Of a DNA stretch of 43,349 bases, positions 1-9,854 are shown one piece after another. The notes below the pieces were generated by a model that saw only the letters and a list, made by a program, of their open reading frames with translations, did not search any database and had not been told where the DNA came from. The DNA is from a virus: positions 1 to 43,349 of the IMG/VR virus record IMGVR_UViG_3300023181_000044; one strand, 5' to 3'. Within the stretch, counting starts at the first letter, position 1. Each line of letters starts with the position of its first letter. The position numbers and the translations under genes are program-made.

Positions 1-703
1 AGAATGTTTGCGATGTGATTGTATTGGCTGCAACCGATCCGAAATTGATATTTTGTGTTTTTTTGATAACGTTTGACGGCGGCGTGTAAGTTGTTGGCAC
101 GAAGCTCAAATTTCTATCGTCAATTTCCAATTTAGGTTCTCCAATCCAGATTTCAGAAAACCCTTGAATTTCGTTAGACCATTTGTGAACAAACTGAAAA
201 TTAACTTCATCTCCAAGTTGAACCGCTCCGATATTTGCAGCGAACACGTACCATTTATTTCTTAATAAATTTGTAGTGTCTGGATTTTCGTCGGCTTCGT
301 CTGGTAAGGTTATTACCATTTCCCGACTTGGAATAATGGTGCCGTTTACCGACACTCTGACTAAAACCTGAATAGCCCTATACTGAGTATTGTTCTGATT
401 TTGCCGAATAGGAATGCTTAAAATTAACTGATGCCCTCCCGTAATTGGTACGGTTTTATCAATCACAGTTTTCAAAGAATCCCCAAAATCAAAAACTAAA
501 TCAGCCGAACTGTTATTATTCGCCAATGCATTTAAGCTATAAATACATTTAGTTCCGTAAAAAGGATTTACACTAGAATAAACAACACTGCTGTTTTCTG
601 TTCCTGTGAAATTTATCGTGGCTAAGTCCTGGAATGTTGCGCCAAAAGGAAGTAAATTTCTGTTAGCGATAGTCCTGAAATTCTGTATTAATTGTCCTTG
701 CAT
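1..703 (-). CDS. Tail/tail-tip protein, C-terminus cut by window edge
   Basis: An open frame begins with ATG at 701-703 (MQGQLIQNFRTIANRNLLPF) and runs without a stop through position 2, so about 234 N-terminal residues are visible and the C-terminus lies outside the window. It follows the tail gene at 709-1224 by only 5 nt, so it is the next cistron of the late tail operon. The end of the visible part (NFGSVAANTITSQTF) resembles the beta-rich repeats of phage tail-tip or fibre proteins, but I recognise no named domain. The tail role is inferred from position. Confidence 0.7.
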   Translation of the reverse strand, partial: MQGQLIQNFRTIANRNLLPFGATFQDLATINFTGTENSSVVYSSVNPFYGTKCIYSLNALANNNSSADLVFDFGDSLKTVIDKTVPITGGHQLILSIPIRQNQNNTQYRAIQVLVRVSVNGTIIPSREMVITLPDEADENPDTTNLLRNKWYVFAANIGAVQLGDEVNFQFVHKWSNEIQGFSEIWIGEPKLEIDDRNLSFVPTTYTPPSNVIKKTQNINFGSVAANTITSQTF

Positions 704-708
704 GGTAA

Positions 709-1224
709 TTAGTCTTTTGCGTCGTAACGACCGTTTTTAATGTAAAAGTGCTGTCCTGTAGGATTAAAATAAGTCAACGTTTCAATGTATGCAACATCAG
801 CAACGGTCCTAACACACATCCTGATTATGTCGCCAGAAGCATTAACGGCATCAAACCTAAATACGTAAGGCAATTCTGTAACAGGATCTTCTCTATCGTC
901 TGGTAGGAATTCTGAATCTAAATTTATGCTTGCTAGCCTGTAAGGAGCAAGTCCGGAAGGAGTGCTATTTATTATACTGCCGGAAACAACAACCTCGTTC
1001 CCGATTCTTTTTAACCAAAGGTTCAATCCAACAGTTCCGGAAAATATATTCGGATTTGGTATTGCAGTAATGTTTTCCTGAATTAATAGACTATCGTTTA
1101 CAGGAAGCATATTTACGGACTTCAAAAGGCTTTCTTCGACCGTTGCGTGATTGGCTTTTAATACCTTTGGCGTGGCGTTTCTGATAAACGTCTGGATTTG
1201 CCCAAATATTACTGAATATTTCAT
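709..1224 (-). CDS. Putative tail-tip/fibre-associated protein
   Basis: 171 residues beginning MKYSVIFGQIQTFIRNATPK. A short helical N-terminal part is followed by a beta-rich C-terminal half with alternating hydrophobic and polar residues, ending FYIKNGRYDAKD, as is common in receptor-binding tips. It lies 3 nt downstream of the previous tail gene, in the late operon after the tape measure. No enzyme motif or signal peptide is seen. The structural assignment rests on operon position and composition; the family is not recognised. Confidence 0.6.
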   Translation of the reverse strand: MKYSVIFGQIQTFIRNATPKVLKANHATVEESLLKSVNMLPVNDSLLIQENITAIPNPNIFSGTVGLNLWLKRIGNEVVVSGSIINSTPSGLAPYRLASINLDSEFLPDDREDPVTELPYVFRFDAVNASGDIIRMCVRTVADVAYIETLTYFNPTGQHFYIKNGRYDAKD

Positions 1225-1227
1225 ATT

Positions 1228-2394
1228 TTAATTTGTAAAGTAATCATCTGATTCGTAATCATCATCATCGTAATCGCCGTCCGCTATGCTAAACTCCCAA
1301 TCAACAACATACTCACTTTGCCCGAAAGGAAACGAAAACAAACTTTCATCAAAAGTAATATAATATTCGCCGTTTTCATCAGCAGCGGCTTGATTTATTT
1401 CAAATGAATTATCTGTTACAACAACATCATCTTGCGTGAAAGTGTTCACAATTGAACCGTCAGAAACTTTCCTAATGTACAAATTACCAACACCTAATGT
1501 AATCGGGTAATTGAATTGTCCCTGAATTTGTGGAAGCAGTCCGGCTAACGTATAAACTCCGACAGGATAAATTGGTGTAAATGATAAAAGCGGTGCTATT
1601 TGTAGTGTTGGCGTGTAGGTATCCGATTCGTTTGGATAGCCTGAGAATTTGCCTTCGTAAAAGTTGCTGTTTCCTTCACGTTCTCCAAGTGATAATTGAT
1701 TGGCCGTATAACGAACGCCGTTTAAATAAAATCGTGGCGAACGAATCCATCTGGCAAGTGCTTTTTGGGCGTGGACTGAAACGTGTTCAAAAGTATATTC
1801 CGCCAATAACGATACCGTTGCGTTGCTGGAAACTGTATTGCCGGAATCTTGTAGGTACTTTTCGGTTTCTGTTTCATCTGTGAATTTATTGAACCAGCCT
1901 TTAACCCCAAACGACTGCATAAAATTAAAGTTAGTATAATCAACGCCATTGTTAATTCCGTAGCCTCTGTAGTCGATGCGCAACACCTCTTTTAGATTGT
2001 ACGCCACGTGGAAAGGATTGCTGTAAATAACAGCCGACCCCGTATTTTGCGATATTTTCAAGTAGCATTTACGGCCCCAATGCGGGTAAAAATCCCCAAT
2101 GTAAGCAAGTTCAACGGCTATATTCTGATAACCTGATTCGGAGTTTGAACCCTGATAAATGAAAACGTTGTTTGTGATGTCTTTGAGTACCTTATCGCAA
2201 CAATCGACCAATTCGGCTTTGTAGTCACCTCCGAAATTAATATCGGTATTGAAGTTGCTGGTTTGTTCGTAGGCTTCATTGGGCGCTATACATAAAAATG
2301 ACCAATCCAAAACTTCCGAAACCTTACTATCGCCTAAATTTTTAGCCTCTTCAAGCGTTGGTTTAAAGCATAAAACTGAGTTGTCAATTGTCAT
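1228..2394 (-). CDS. Putative distal tail protein
   Basis: 388 residues from the start MTIDNSVLCF at 2392-2394. An upstream in-frame ATG at 2424 is rejected, because the codons between lie in a terminator hairpin (2407-2438) and a TATATTTG promoter box (2399-2406). With the chosen start the mRNA would be nearly leaderless. The protein is beta-rich with many aromatics and has a very acidic C-terminus (a DDDDYESDDY stretch). It restarts the tail operon after the 2424-3896 insert. I recognise no named family; tail function is inferred from the flanking tail genes. Confidence 0.6.
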   Translation of the reverse strand: MTIDNSVLCFKPTLEEAKNLGDSKVSEVLDWSFLCIAPNEAYEQTSNFNTDINFGGDYKAELVDCCDKVLKDITNNVFIYQGSNSESGYQNIAVELAYIGDFYPHWGRKCYLKISQNTGSAVIYSNPFHVAYNLKEVLRIDYRGYGINNGVDYTNFNFMQSFGVKGWFNKFTDETETEKYLQDSGNTVSSNATVSLLAEYTFEHVSVHAQKALARWIRSPRFYLNGVRYTANQLSLGEREGNSNFYEGKFSGYPNESDTYTPTLQIAPLLSFTPIYPVGVYTLAGLLPQIQGQFNYPITLGVGNLYIRKVSDGSIVNTFTQDDVVVTDNSFEINQAAADENGEYYITFDESLFSFPFGQSEYVVDWEFSIADGDYDDDDYESDDYFTN

Positions 2395-2398
2395 AAGG

Positions 2399-2406
2399 CA
2401 AATATA
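2399..2406 (-). promoter_or_regulatory. -7 box TATATTTG, tail operon restart
   Basis: The minus-strand sequence TATATTTG matches the Bacteroidetes -7 consensus TAnnTTTG. It abuts the T-run of the terminator at 2407-2438 and lies 4 nt before the ATG of the 1228-2394 gene. No clear -33 box is seen. Confidence 0.55.
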
Positions 2407-2438
2407 ATAAAAAATCCTTACCATTACAGCAAGGATTT
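2407..2438 (-). terminator. Rho-independent terminator
   Basis: A perfect 8-bp stem AAATCCTT/AAGGATTT (412-419 and 431-438 of the 2 kb block) is followed on the minus strand by a T-rich tract. It overlaps the end of the 54-residue gene at 2424-2588 and closes the cassette 2424-3896. Confidence 0.7.
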
Positions 2439-2588
2439 AAAAGTGGTATTAAAAATGTAATATTGATGAAACTCTGATCCTTTTTTAAAAACTAAGGTTA
2501 TTTTAGGCGGTACGTATTTCCAAAGTTCTAAAACTCGTTTTCTTTTGATTTTGTTTTTATGGACTTTAAAATAATTTTGCCGCTTCAT
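2424..2588 (-). CDS. Small basic protein of moron-like cassette
   Basis: A 54-residue ORF, MKRQNYFKVHKNKIKRKRVL at the N-terminus, strongly basic, with a central VPPKITLVFKKG segment. Its ATG shares one base with the TGA of the 359-residue gene (TGATG), so translation is probably coupled. Its last codons lie within the terminator hairpin. No family is recognised. Composition suggests nucleic-acid binding, which is only an inference. Confidence 0.55.
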   Translation of the reverse strand: MKRQNYFKVHKNKIKRKRVLELWKYVPPKITLVFKKGSEFHQYYIFNTTFKSLL

Positions 2589-3667
2589 CAATCTACAATT
2601 TTAACGTTAAGTTTTTCTTCGGCTTCTTTTCGGGTTAGGGTTGGGATAGGTGTTGCCCATATGCCGTCAAACATTATGCAGTACCCATAATTCATTAACC
2701 TGATTGGGTTTTCAAGCAGGTATGTATCGCTATTCATTGTAAACGTTTTCTGGACGTGAGGATCTTTTAAGTCGTTCCTGAGTGGCTCTTTGACCATTAC
2801 ACCACCAATAAGCCCTCTTTTAATCGCCTCGTTTTTTAAGGCTTCGGTAATCTCTGATGTTGTGGCGGGTCTTAAATCATCTCTGCCTGGCCAACTCCAA
2901 ATGTCAATCCATTCTTTACCTTTGAAAAAGCCTCTAACCTGGTTATTGCCTAAATATTCAAATAAACTTCCGTTTTTAACAGTAGACTTATACCACTTCC
3001 CATCAACCAACTCAACAGGCTTTTCTTCAACAGGATTGCCAACGTGCTGAAAAGTTCCTTCAATAGGTGTAATTTTTAATTCCCGCCCAATACAATCCCT
3101 TTGCGAAATCAATTCTTTTTGCTCCATTAGCAAATTGTAAATCTTATCGATTTTCTCAATAGTTTCTGCGCCGTCTTTTCCGAAAAGAAATTCGGCACGT
3201 GATTCGCATTCTGTTTTAGTAATTTCCTCTTTAGGCATTATCTCTGATAGTTTGATGATTGGGAGGTTTTTCCATGTTGCTTTCGTTGCGCCACCCCATT
3301 CTTCTTTTTTAAAATATTTGTAATAGAAATTTGCGGACGCTGTAGGTATGGATTTATCCTCAGGAAACGCCTCTTTCAAAACATCCCTAAGCAAATCCAG
3401 ATTATCACAATCCTTTTCTATTTGATGCGTTCCGTGACGAACGGCCTCAACTGCTGCTTTAAACGGCATTTTAGCATAATCTTTCATTAAGTCGATAACC
3501 TTTGAAAACGCAAGTCCATTTGCTTTGAACTTAAGATAGCCTGATATTATTCCTTCCTTAGTTACTTTCTCGAAGGTCATTTCTTTAGGACTTAATGAAA
3601 CTATATCGTCTTTGTATAGTTTAATGATGCTTCCGTCCGATTGTGTTAGTCTAAAATAGTTTTTCAT
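2588..3667 (-). CDS. Hypothetical protein of moron-like cassette
   Basis: 359 residues beginning MKNYFRLTQSDGSIIKLYKD. The middle contains GKWYKSTVKNGSLFEYLGNN and a tryptophan-rich EWIDIWSWPGRDDLRPAT stretch, which together look like a small beta domain. The C-terminus has a predicted helical KEAEEKLNVK tail. There is no signal peptide, membrane segment or catalytic motif I can name. It lies between two tail genes yet is bracketed by terminators, so it is more likely an accessory gene than a structural one. Function unknown. Confidence 0.7.
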   Translation of the reverse strand: MKNYFRLTQSDGSIIKLYKDDIVSLSPKEMTFEKVTKEGIISGYLKFKANGLAFSKVIDLMKDYAKMPFKAAVEAVRHGTHQIEKDCDNLDLLRDVLKEAFPEDKSIPTASANFYYKYFKKEEWGGATKATWKNLPIIKLSEIMPKEEITKTECESRAEFLFGKDGAETIEKIDKIYNLLMEQKELISQRDCIGRELKITPIEGTFQHVGNPVEEKPVELVDGKWYKSTVKNGSLFEYLGNNQVRGFFKGKEWIDIWSWPGRDDLRPATTSEITEALKNEAIKRGLIGGVMVKEPLRNDLKDPHVQKTFTMNSDTYLLENPIRLMNYGYCIMFDGIWATPIPTLTRKEAEEKLNVKIVD

Positions 3668-3671
3668 AATG

Positions 3672-3896
3672 TTATTTTTTAGTGGTTAATTTTTTAGTTT
3701 CATATCCCAGTGCTTTTGATCCTTGAACTTTTATATTTTGCCCTCTAGCAGACGTTACAAAAGTAGGTTCGTGTAATTCTAAATTAAACCCTTTAGACTT
3801 AGACATAAATCGACACAAAGCCTTTCCTATTTGTTCTTCAGAATTTGCTTTCTCATCGTCTATCCAAAACTCGCCTTCATAGTAAGTAATATCCAT
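3672..3896 (-). CDS. Hypothetical protein, first gene of moron-like cassette
   Basis: 74 residues beginning MDITYYEGEFWIDDEKANSE, with a charged C-terminus. It ends 4 nt before the next gene and starts just downstream of a terminator-like hairpin (3920-3950), so it seems to head a separate three-gene unit. No recognised family. Confidence 0.6.
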   Translation of the reverse strand: MDITYYEGEFWIDDEKANSEEQIGKALCRFMSKSKGFNLELHEPTFVTSARGQNIKVQGSKALGYETKKLTTKK

Positions 3897-3919
3897 AATC
3901 CTAATTATTTATAAAACGC

Positions 3920-3950
3920 GAAAACCCGACAAATTAGAGGTTCGTCGGGT
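3920..3950 (-). terminator. Terminator after the tail gene 4048-6786
   Basis: A 7-bp stem ACCCGAC/GTCGGGT (3924-3930 and 3944-3950) with a 13-nt loop is followed on the minus strand by TTTT and then GC-containing sequence, so the U-tract is weak. It separates the large tail gene from the 2424-3896 cassette. Confidence 0.5.
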
Positions 3951-4047
3951 CACGGTTTCAGAAGTTAAACTATTAATTCAACTCTGTATATCGTACAATT
4001 GGAATCCCTCTAATATTCCGCTTGTTATGTTTCAGTAGACAATATTA

Positions 4048-6786
4048 CTAAACATTTTCCAATGCCGCAACAAAATCAACAACATTTGTATATGTGTTGC
4101 CGTTTATTGTTACTTTTTGGTAGGGTTGTGGCTTGTTAAGTAAGATATTTTTTACATCGAATAACGAAACTAATCCGTATTCAGATACATTAAATCTAAA
4201 TTCACCGTAAGGCGTACCGTTAATCAGTACAAATTCGCCCGATCTTTCAACGGCAATGAAATCAGGTTCATTTTTACGCCAGCCTATTATTTTTAAAAAA
4301 CCGCCTCGGATATTGTACTCGGACTTCTTAATAAATATTTTCTCAATTCCGTTAGGCGTTTGAACCCGAATAAACCCGAATTCCGTTTCCTGTAAGCGTT
4401 CCAACTCAACAACCTCTTGCAAAGTTGCCGATACGGTCGTATTTATTAATTCAGGTCTTAAAACCGCTGTTTTCAATGACGAAACAGGGATTTCTTCATT
4501 TTCCTGATAAAATCGTTCGTTTCTGAACTTAGTCCTGGCAAGTCCGTTGTTTTTAAATGATGTTGTGCGAATGATTCCGGTCGGATCATACATTGCAGCC
4601 GCGGCTAACCAACTTTCCCATTCAATAATATTCCTGCGTGGCGAATGAAGCAAGTTTCCAAAGTTATCACCGTTCTGGATGTTCTCAACTATCATTTCTT
4701 CATCGGTCCTGTTCACAAATGAAACGCCTGTGATTGTGAATTGAAAAACCACATAACTTTCGCTATCCACTAAAACGCCTGTTGTAATTGGCTGCAACAC
4801 CAAAACAGTATTTGAAATACTCAGAACCCGAAAAGTACCGCCATTGATTGTGTCGGACAATATGAAAAAGTCCTGACCAACTGAAACGCCTATCGTGTCC
4901 CACGCAAATGATGTGTTGTTTGAATCGGTTGAAGTGTTGAGCAATTCCAAATTTCCGTTAGCCGTACGCATCAATAAAATAGCACCGTAACGCCTAATGG
5001 TCCCAGGCTCCAATGGAACAATATCGTAAACAAATACTTTAGTATCATTTTCCAAAGATGTAGTGTTTTTGGTGTTCACACCGTCCCGCCTTGCCTTTTC
5101 TCCCGCAAATGGATCGCGAATGATATTTAACTCAATCTCTTTGGTGTTTAGAGTTCTATCGCTTGGCAATGATTTCTGTTGGTCGGTATGTATCGCATCT
5201 GTTGTATTCTTTTCGTTGTCGCCTTGCTCGTAAGTGGAATATCCGAACTCAAACGTATTTACCGCATATTCATCGTCTTTAGTTTCGGTAAAGTCAACCG
5301 GATACGCTTGTAAAAACCCGCCCATATCGTAACTCCTGAAAAAATCATCGTAATGCTGAATTTTTACACCAGAATTCGCCAATTGATACCAGAAATTTAC
5401 TTCTTTTAAATCGTCATAAATCTTTTTGAAGTCAATCAAAAACGGTTTGTCTATGAATTGACGAATCCCGTATCCATTAAAAGCTATTTGGTCGTAATAT
5501 TTACCGCCAGGTTCAAATTCAGGAATCGAAACAGCTTGACCATTGATTGATTTAACCGCCTGTTTGAACAAATCGCCGTATCGAACGCCTGAAATAACGC
5601 TGTCAAATGCGGTTTGCGTTGCTGTGATTTGGAATGTAGACTTTTGAACTGACCAACTCGTGCGGGTGTTTAATGTAGTACCGTTTGAAACGTCCTGAAA
5701 TATTACCGAAACGCCACTACTCAAAAGCACGGACAGGAATTCACCGAAATTGTAACCGCTGCTATCTGTTTCCCCTAAATGCTCAGTATCCCAAGATAAT
5801 GCCCAAATAATCGAAATGCAGTAGTCCTTTGGGCAATCCGGTAAGTCCATATCCAAGGTAGGCGGTAAGTGGAAATTCTGGTTTGTGCGCCCGTACAATG
5901 ACTTTTTATATATTTCCTGATTCCAAATTGCGCTGTCCGGCGTAAGTTCATAAGGATCTAAAGAGCAAAGCGCATACACCCTGATAAAGCACTCTGATTG
6001 ATCCGTTGATGCAGGAAACGAAACCCTGTAAAAGAAGTCGATATCTAAATCGAAATGTATTTTTACATTGGTTAGGTTGGTTTGCGCCCGAATGTACTTG
6101 AACTGTCGTCCGGCCGCTTGTGCATCACCAAAACCGCCTAATGCTTCGAAAGGAACTAACGAATCCTCAATGCCAACCGTCGTTAAATAAGTCGCCAAAT
6201 TGAAATAAATACTACCTCCGGCCAATAATAGATAACTTTGTCTTTGCTCCCAAACACTAACACCTGTAACGGGTTTTGCCTTTAAAAGCATTTTAATCGG
6301 TTGCAGCGGATCAATTGGCTTTCCGGAAATGTCCTTATTGGAATAAACATCGATTTGAGTAGTTTCCCGGCGTTTTATTTTTGCTCTTTCGGTATTCTGT
6401 ACCACTTGGCATTTAATAGCGTCTTTGCCGATTTCGGCACCGATAAAATCCAACGCCCCGACCGTTTTGAAAGTCGAACCTTCCTCAACCTCAAACTCAA
6501 TATCTGCGTTCCAACCGTATTTCTTATTGTACAATTCCAACCATTCAAAACCCATTGTCATTTCCATAACAACAGTACCATCCGGCAAAACCTGTTCCTG
6601 TTCAGCAGGGTCGAAAAAACCCCTGATAAATTTAATATCAGTTGTTTCACTTGCAAATGAAATATTCATCCCGTAACCTTCACGTTCATTTGTGATTACC
6701 ATTCCGGCATCGGCTTGCATCGGCTCTGTAATCCTTATGCGGCCGGGTTGCTCTTCATTCTTGAAATTTAAGTGGAATATTTTCAT
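4048..6786 (-). CDS. Large tail-tip (tail spike/hub-like) protein
   Basis: 912 residues from MKIFHLNFKNEEQPGRIRIT, with the start at 6784-6786 overlapping the tape measure TGA as ATGA; an ATG further upstream would overlap more and is less likely. Directly after the tape measure gene this position usually encodes distal tail or tail-hub/tail-lysin proteins. The protein is beta-rich throughout, and I see no protease or glycosidase motif. It is the largest protein downstream of the tape measure. The role is inferred from synteny, not homology. Confidence 0.7.
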   Translation of the reverse strand: MKIFHLNFKNEEQPGRIRITEPMQADAGMVITNEREGYGMNISFASETTDIKFIRGFFDPAEQEQVLPDGTVVMEMTMGFEWLELYNKKYGWNADIEFEVEEGSTFKTVGALDFIGAEIGKDAIKCQVVQNTERAKIKRRETTQIDVYSNKDISGKPIDPLQPIKMLLKAKPVTGVSVWEQRQSYLLLAGGSIYFNLATYLTTVGIEDSLVPFEALGGFGDAQAAGRQFKYIRAQTNLTNVKIHFDLDIDFFYRVSFPASTDQSECFIRVYALCSLDPYELTPDSAIWNQEIYKKSLYGRTNQNFHLPPTLDMDLPDCPKDYCISIIWALSWDTEHLGETDSSGYNFGEFLSVLLSSGVSVIFQDVSNGTTLNTRTSWSVQKSTFQITATQTAFDSVISGVRYGDLFKQAVKSINGQAVSIPEFEPGGKYYDQIAFNGYGIRQFIDKPFLIDFKKIYDDLKEVNFWYQLANSGVKIQHYDDFFRSYDMGGFLQAYPVDFTETKDDEYAVNTFEFGYSTYEQGDNEKNTTDAIHTDQQKSLPSDRTLNTKEIELNIIRDPFAGEKARRDGVNTKNTTSLENDTKVFVYDIVPLEPGTIRRYGAILLMRTANGNLELLNTSTDSNNTSFAWDTIGVSVGQDFFILSDTINGGTFRVLSISNTVLVLQPITTGVLVDSESYVVFQFTITGVSFVNRTDEEMIVENIQNGDNFGNLLHSPRRNIIEWESWLAAAAMYDPTGIIRTTSFKNNGLARTKFRNERFYQENEEIPVSSLKTAVLRPELINTTVSATLQEVVELERLQETEFGFIRVQTPNGIEKIFIKKSEYNIRGGFLKIIGWRKNEPDFIAVERSGEFVLINGTPYGEFRFNVSEYGLVSLFDVKNILLNKPQPYQKVTINGNTYTNVVDFVAALENV

Positions 6787-9700
6787 GTGAATATTTGTCT
6801 GATATTTCTGGCGGCGCAATTGGCTTTATACAATTTTTTATTGTTTACGATGATGTAAGATTTCATTTCACCGTCTGAAATTTCCATGCCGCCAACTGGT
6901 TTACTATCAATGCTGTTTTTAACGCCATTCAAAGCGGATAACAATTGCGTATTGTCATTGTTCAAAGTGATATTTGGACTCGCCGAAATTCCGTTATTGC
7001 TCAAAATATTATTCAGTCCATTATCGAACATTAACGCCTTACTTTTTTCATGGGTTAAAATCTTATCGCCTTTTTCCAACATTCTTAAATTGGCTCCTTT
7101 TTTTGATCCGGTGCTTTTAATATTTCCGTGTTTGTCTGTATGGATTTCAGGGCCACGTTCATCTACCCAAGCATAACCGCCCGGAGCGTTGTCCGTACCT
7201 TTGAAAAATGAAGGCGGCTGCGCTGCGTTAATTGCTGCCAATTGCGTTGCTCCCACTGCGGCGGCGAATATAGACAATGCAATACCAGCATAAATGTTTT
7301 TAGCCGTTGCCAATGCGCTAATAATCGCTTGCGCTGTATTAATAATTACGTTGAAAACAGCAATCTCTTTGGCAGCTTGCGCTTCACGCCTTTGTAATTG
7401 TTTTCTCTTTTCATCGTAGTCCCTTTCGACTTGCTCTTTTGCCGCTGCTGATTCCCCTGCGAATAAAATAGCAACATTCTTTTCCTTTTCCAATCTTTCG
7501 TAAGCAGCGTCGAAATTTTCCTGACTTGCGCTACTGATTAGATTAAACGCCTCTTGAAACGCTTCTGTAATTGCTAAGGCGGTAGCGGCTCCATTTTCAC
7601 CAAAGCCTTCAATTTCATCATTTAGTATTTTAAATATTGTAGGCGCTCCGGCATCGGAAAAGAAACCTTCTGAAAAGCCTTTTATATAATCAGCAATTGT
7701 TTTTTTAGATTCTTCTAATAATTTTTTATTGTATTCTTCTTCAGTTTCTAACTGCTTCTTTTTAAATTCCTCCCAATCATTGACTAATTTATCCAATTCT
7801 TCGGTCGGCAAATATCTTTCGGCAAAACCTGAACCGTCATTGTTTCCCGTTAATCTACCGTTTTTTTCTCGATCTTCACGAAAAGCATCATTACGATCAG
7901 TTTGTATTTTTAAAATTCGGTCTTGATGTTCTTTTTCTGCCTTTTCTTGGGCGGTTCTGAAATTATTTGCGTCAATAGCTTGTAAATCTTTTGATTTTGC
8001 GTGTAAACGAATATTCTCTAAAAATTGTTGCGTAGCGATTGCGATTTCTTTATCAGCAATCATCTGGCTTAAAGCTATTTTATCATCTGCATATTTCGCT
8101 TCGTCTTCTAATCTGGTTTCGATTAAAAACTTTTGACGCTCCAAATCTGAAATCCTGCGAGCTGATGCGTTTTTAAGCAGTTCTTCTCTAAGTTTTTCTA
8201 ATGCTTTACGCTCTTTATCGGTTAGATCAATGTTGGTTTTTGTATTTTTTTGAATATTAGCGTTTAAAACTTTATTAATTGCGTCTAATTGACCAGCGGA
8301 TCCGTAAGCGTCATTGTTAGCCACTTTTATAAGTTGGTATAGTTTAAGTCTTTCTTCAGTAGTCAGTTTTTCAGTGGTATATCTTTTTAGCAAAGAATCC
8401 CTTAAAGCATTGTTATCTGCTAACTCCTTTTCTATTATTGGCTTTCTGATTTGAGCCTGTGCTTTAGCTCCGTCACCCAAGGCCTGTAAAGCATCCAATT
8501 CCTGAGTGTACAATGAAGTTCTATAAGATTGCAAATCTTCTTTACGCAATTCTGAGTCCGATTTAATTGCTTTATTTATACTGTTAAGCATATTCGCAAA
8601 ACCATTAGTAGACCTTGCGAAAAGTCTTGATATTGTGCCGTCCCCGTCGTTTAGTTCCCGGATAAATTCTTTCCACTCATTTGTTAATCTGTTTTGAGAA
8701 GCGGCAAGCGTATCGATGTTTTTAATAGTATCTAAGTTATAGGTTCTTCCCAATTCCCTAGCCATTTCCGGCAATATTTCAGCCGATAAAATCTTTCCGT
8801 CTTTCATTAACTTTGCGAAAGACGCTTCAGTAACTTTTAATTCCGGATGCAATTTTTGATATGCCCTTGTTGCTATTCCAACCGCTCCGGGCAATGCATC
8901 GCCTAATTGACCTCTTAGTTCTTCTGCTTGTAGGGTTCCTTTTGACATCATTTGTCCTAACGCTATAAACGCCCTGTCTTGGTTTTCTATAGAAAGTCCT
9001 AATACAGAACCAGCTTTAGTAAAAGTTGAAAAAATATCTTCAATCTCTTTTACCGCCAGTTTATTAGACGCAGAAACATAAAATTTAGTATAAGCAGATT
9101 GTAATGCATTTATTTCCGCTCCGTTCGCCGCCGCTGTTTGTGATATAAATTCCTGCGCTCTCGCGTATTCGGCAGTGGTTCCTGTAACTTGCTTTAATGC
9201 CAAATCCAAAGATTGCTGAGCTTTTACATTTTCGTATATATTGGTTGTGATAGCAGCAATAGCGGCAACTCCGGTTACTAACCCAAACGCTCCAACCAAA
9301 TCCTTTAATCCTAATATAGCTGCCCTTGGATAATTACCTACGTTTCTATTAAACCTGCCGACAGCTCGATCCGCAAGTAAAACACGCCTGTTAAGATTAT
9401 CAAATTCTCTTTGAGCGGCTCTTATCTGCGCATTACTTGCCGTTTGGCTTGCGATTAAATCCTGTAGGGTTCTGGCTGCTCTAGCCTGTTGAGCAGATAA
9501 TCTTTGATACGCACCTGCTAATGTAGAGTTTATAACAGCTGACTGTCTAGCATTTCGGTTTAATATACCCTGATTTACGGCTTCCTCTGCGGTTTGCTGG
9601 GTTCTTTGTCTTTGAACGGCAGCAGCAGAAGTATATTGACGCTGTAATCCTGCTAATGCGTTTTGTTGCGCCAATAACTGTTGGGTAAGTGCGTTTTGAG

Positions 9701-9854
9701 CGTTTCCGCTTGCTCCTGGAGTATTTTGCCCAGACATTAATTGGTTGAGTTTTTTAACATTCTCAATACTCGTTAAAACAAGGGCATTCCCTTCTTTTAG
9801 ATCGGCCAAAGCGTTCGGGGAAAGGAAATCAATAAAACCGTCGTTATTTGCCAT
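6783..9854 (-). CDS. Tail tape measure protein
   Basis: 1023 residues. The N-terminal 200 residues are Gln/Ala-rich coiled coil. A tape-measure domain follows at about 210-400, including LRGQLGDALPGAVGIATRAY. A long Lys/Glu coiled coil fills the middle. Near 860-905 there is a hydrophobic segment (IINTAQAIISALATA to AAAVGATQLAAINAAQ), then a Gly/Pro-rich FFKGTDNAPGGYAWVDERGP motif common in Bacteroidetes phage tape measures. It sets tail length and acts in DNA ejection. The length predicts a long non-contractile tail. Neighbours: chaperone-like ORFs upstream, tail tip downstream. Confidence 0.92.
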   Translation of the reverse strand: MANNDGFIDFLSPNALADLKEGNALVLTSIENVKKLNQLMSGQNTPGASGNAQNALTQQLLAQQNALAGLQRQYTSAAAVQRQRTQQTAEEAVNQGILNRNARQSAVINSTLAGAYQRLSAQQARAARTLQDLIASQTASNAQIRAAQREFDNLNRRVLLADRAVGRFNRNVGNYPRAAILGLKDLVGAFGLVTGVAAIAAITTNIYENVKAQQSLDLALKQVTGTTAEYARAQEFISQTAAANGAEINALQSAYTKFYVSASNKLAVKEIEDIFSTFTKAGSVLGLSIENQDRAFIALGQMMSKGTLQAEELRGQLGDALPGAVGIATRAYQKLHPELKVTEASFAKLMKDGKILSAEILPEMARELGRTYNLDTIKNIDTLAASQNRLTNEWKEFIRELNDGDGTISRLFARSTNGFANMLNSINKAIKSDSELRKEDLQSYRTSLYTQELDALQALGDGAKAQAQIRKPIIEKELADNNALRDSLLKRYTTEKLTTEERLKLYQLIKVANNDAYGSAGQLDAINKVLNANIQKNTKTNIDLTDKERKALEKLREELLKNASARRISDLERQKFLIETRLEDEAKYADDKIALSQMIADKEIAIATQQFLENIRLHAKSKDLQAIDANNFRTAQEKAEKEHQDRILKIQTDRNDAFREDREKNGRLTGNNDGSGFAERYLPTEELDKLVNDWEEFKKKQLETEEEYNKKLLEESKKTIADYIKGFSEGFFSDAGAPTIFKILNDEIEGFGENGAATALAITEAFQEAFNLISSASQENFDAAYERLEKEKNVAILFAGESAAAKEQVERDYDEKRKQLQRREAQAAKEIAVFNVIINTAQAIISALATAKNIYAGIALSIFAAAVGATQLAAINAAQPPSFFKGTDNAPGGYAWVDERGPEIHTDKHGNIKSTGSKKGANLRMLEKGDKILTHEKSKALMFDNGLNNILSNNGISASPNITLNNDNTQLLSALNGVKNSIDSKPVGGMEISDGEMKSYIIVNNKKLYKANCAARNIRQIFT

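Noticed and set aside
6301-6676. Plus-strand ORFs of 119 and 83 residues.
   Set aside because: They are antisense to the tail protein gene at 4048-6786, with no start signals or homology-like features.
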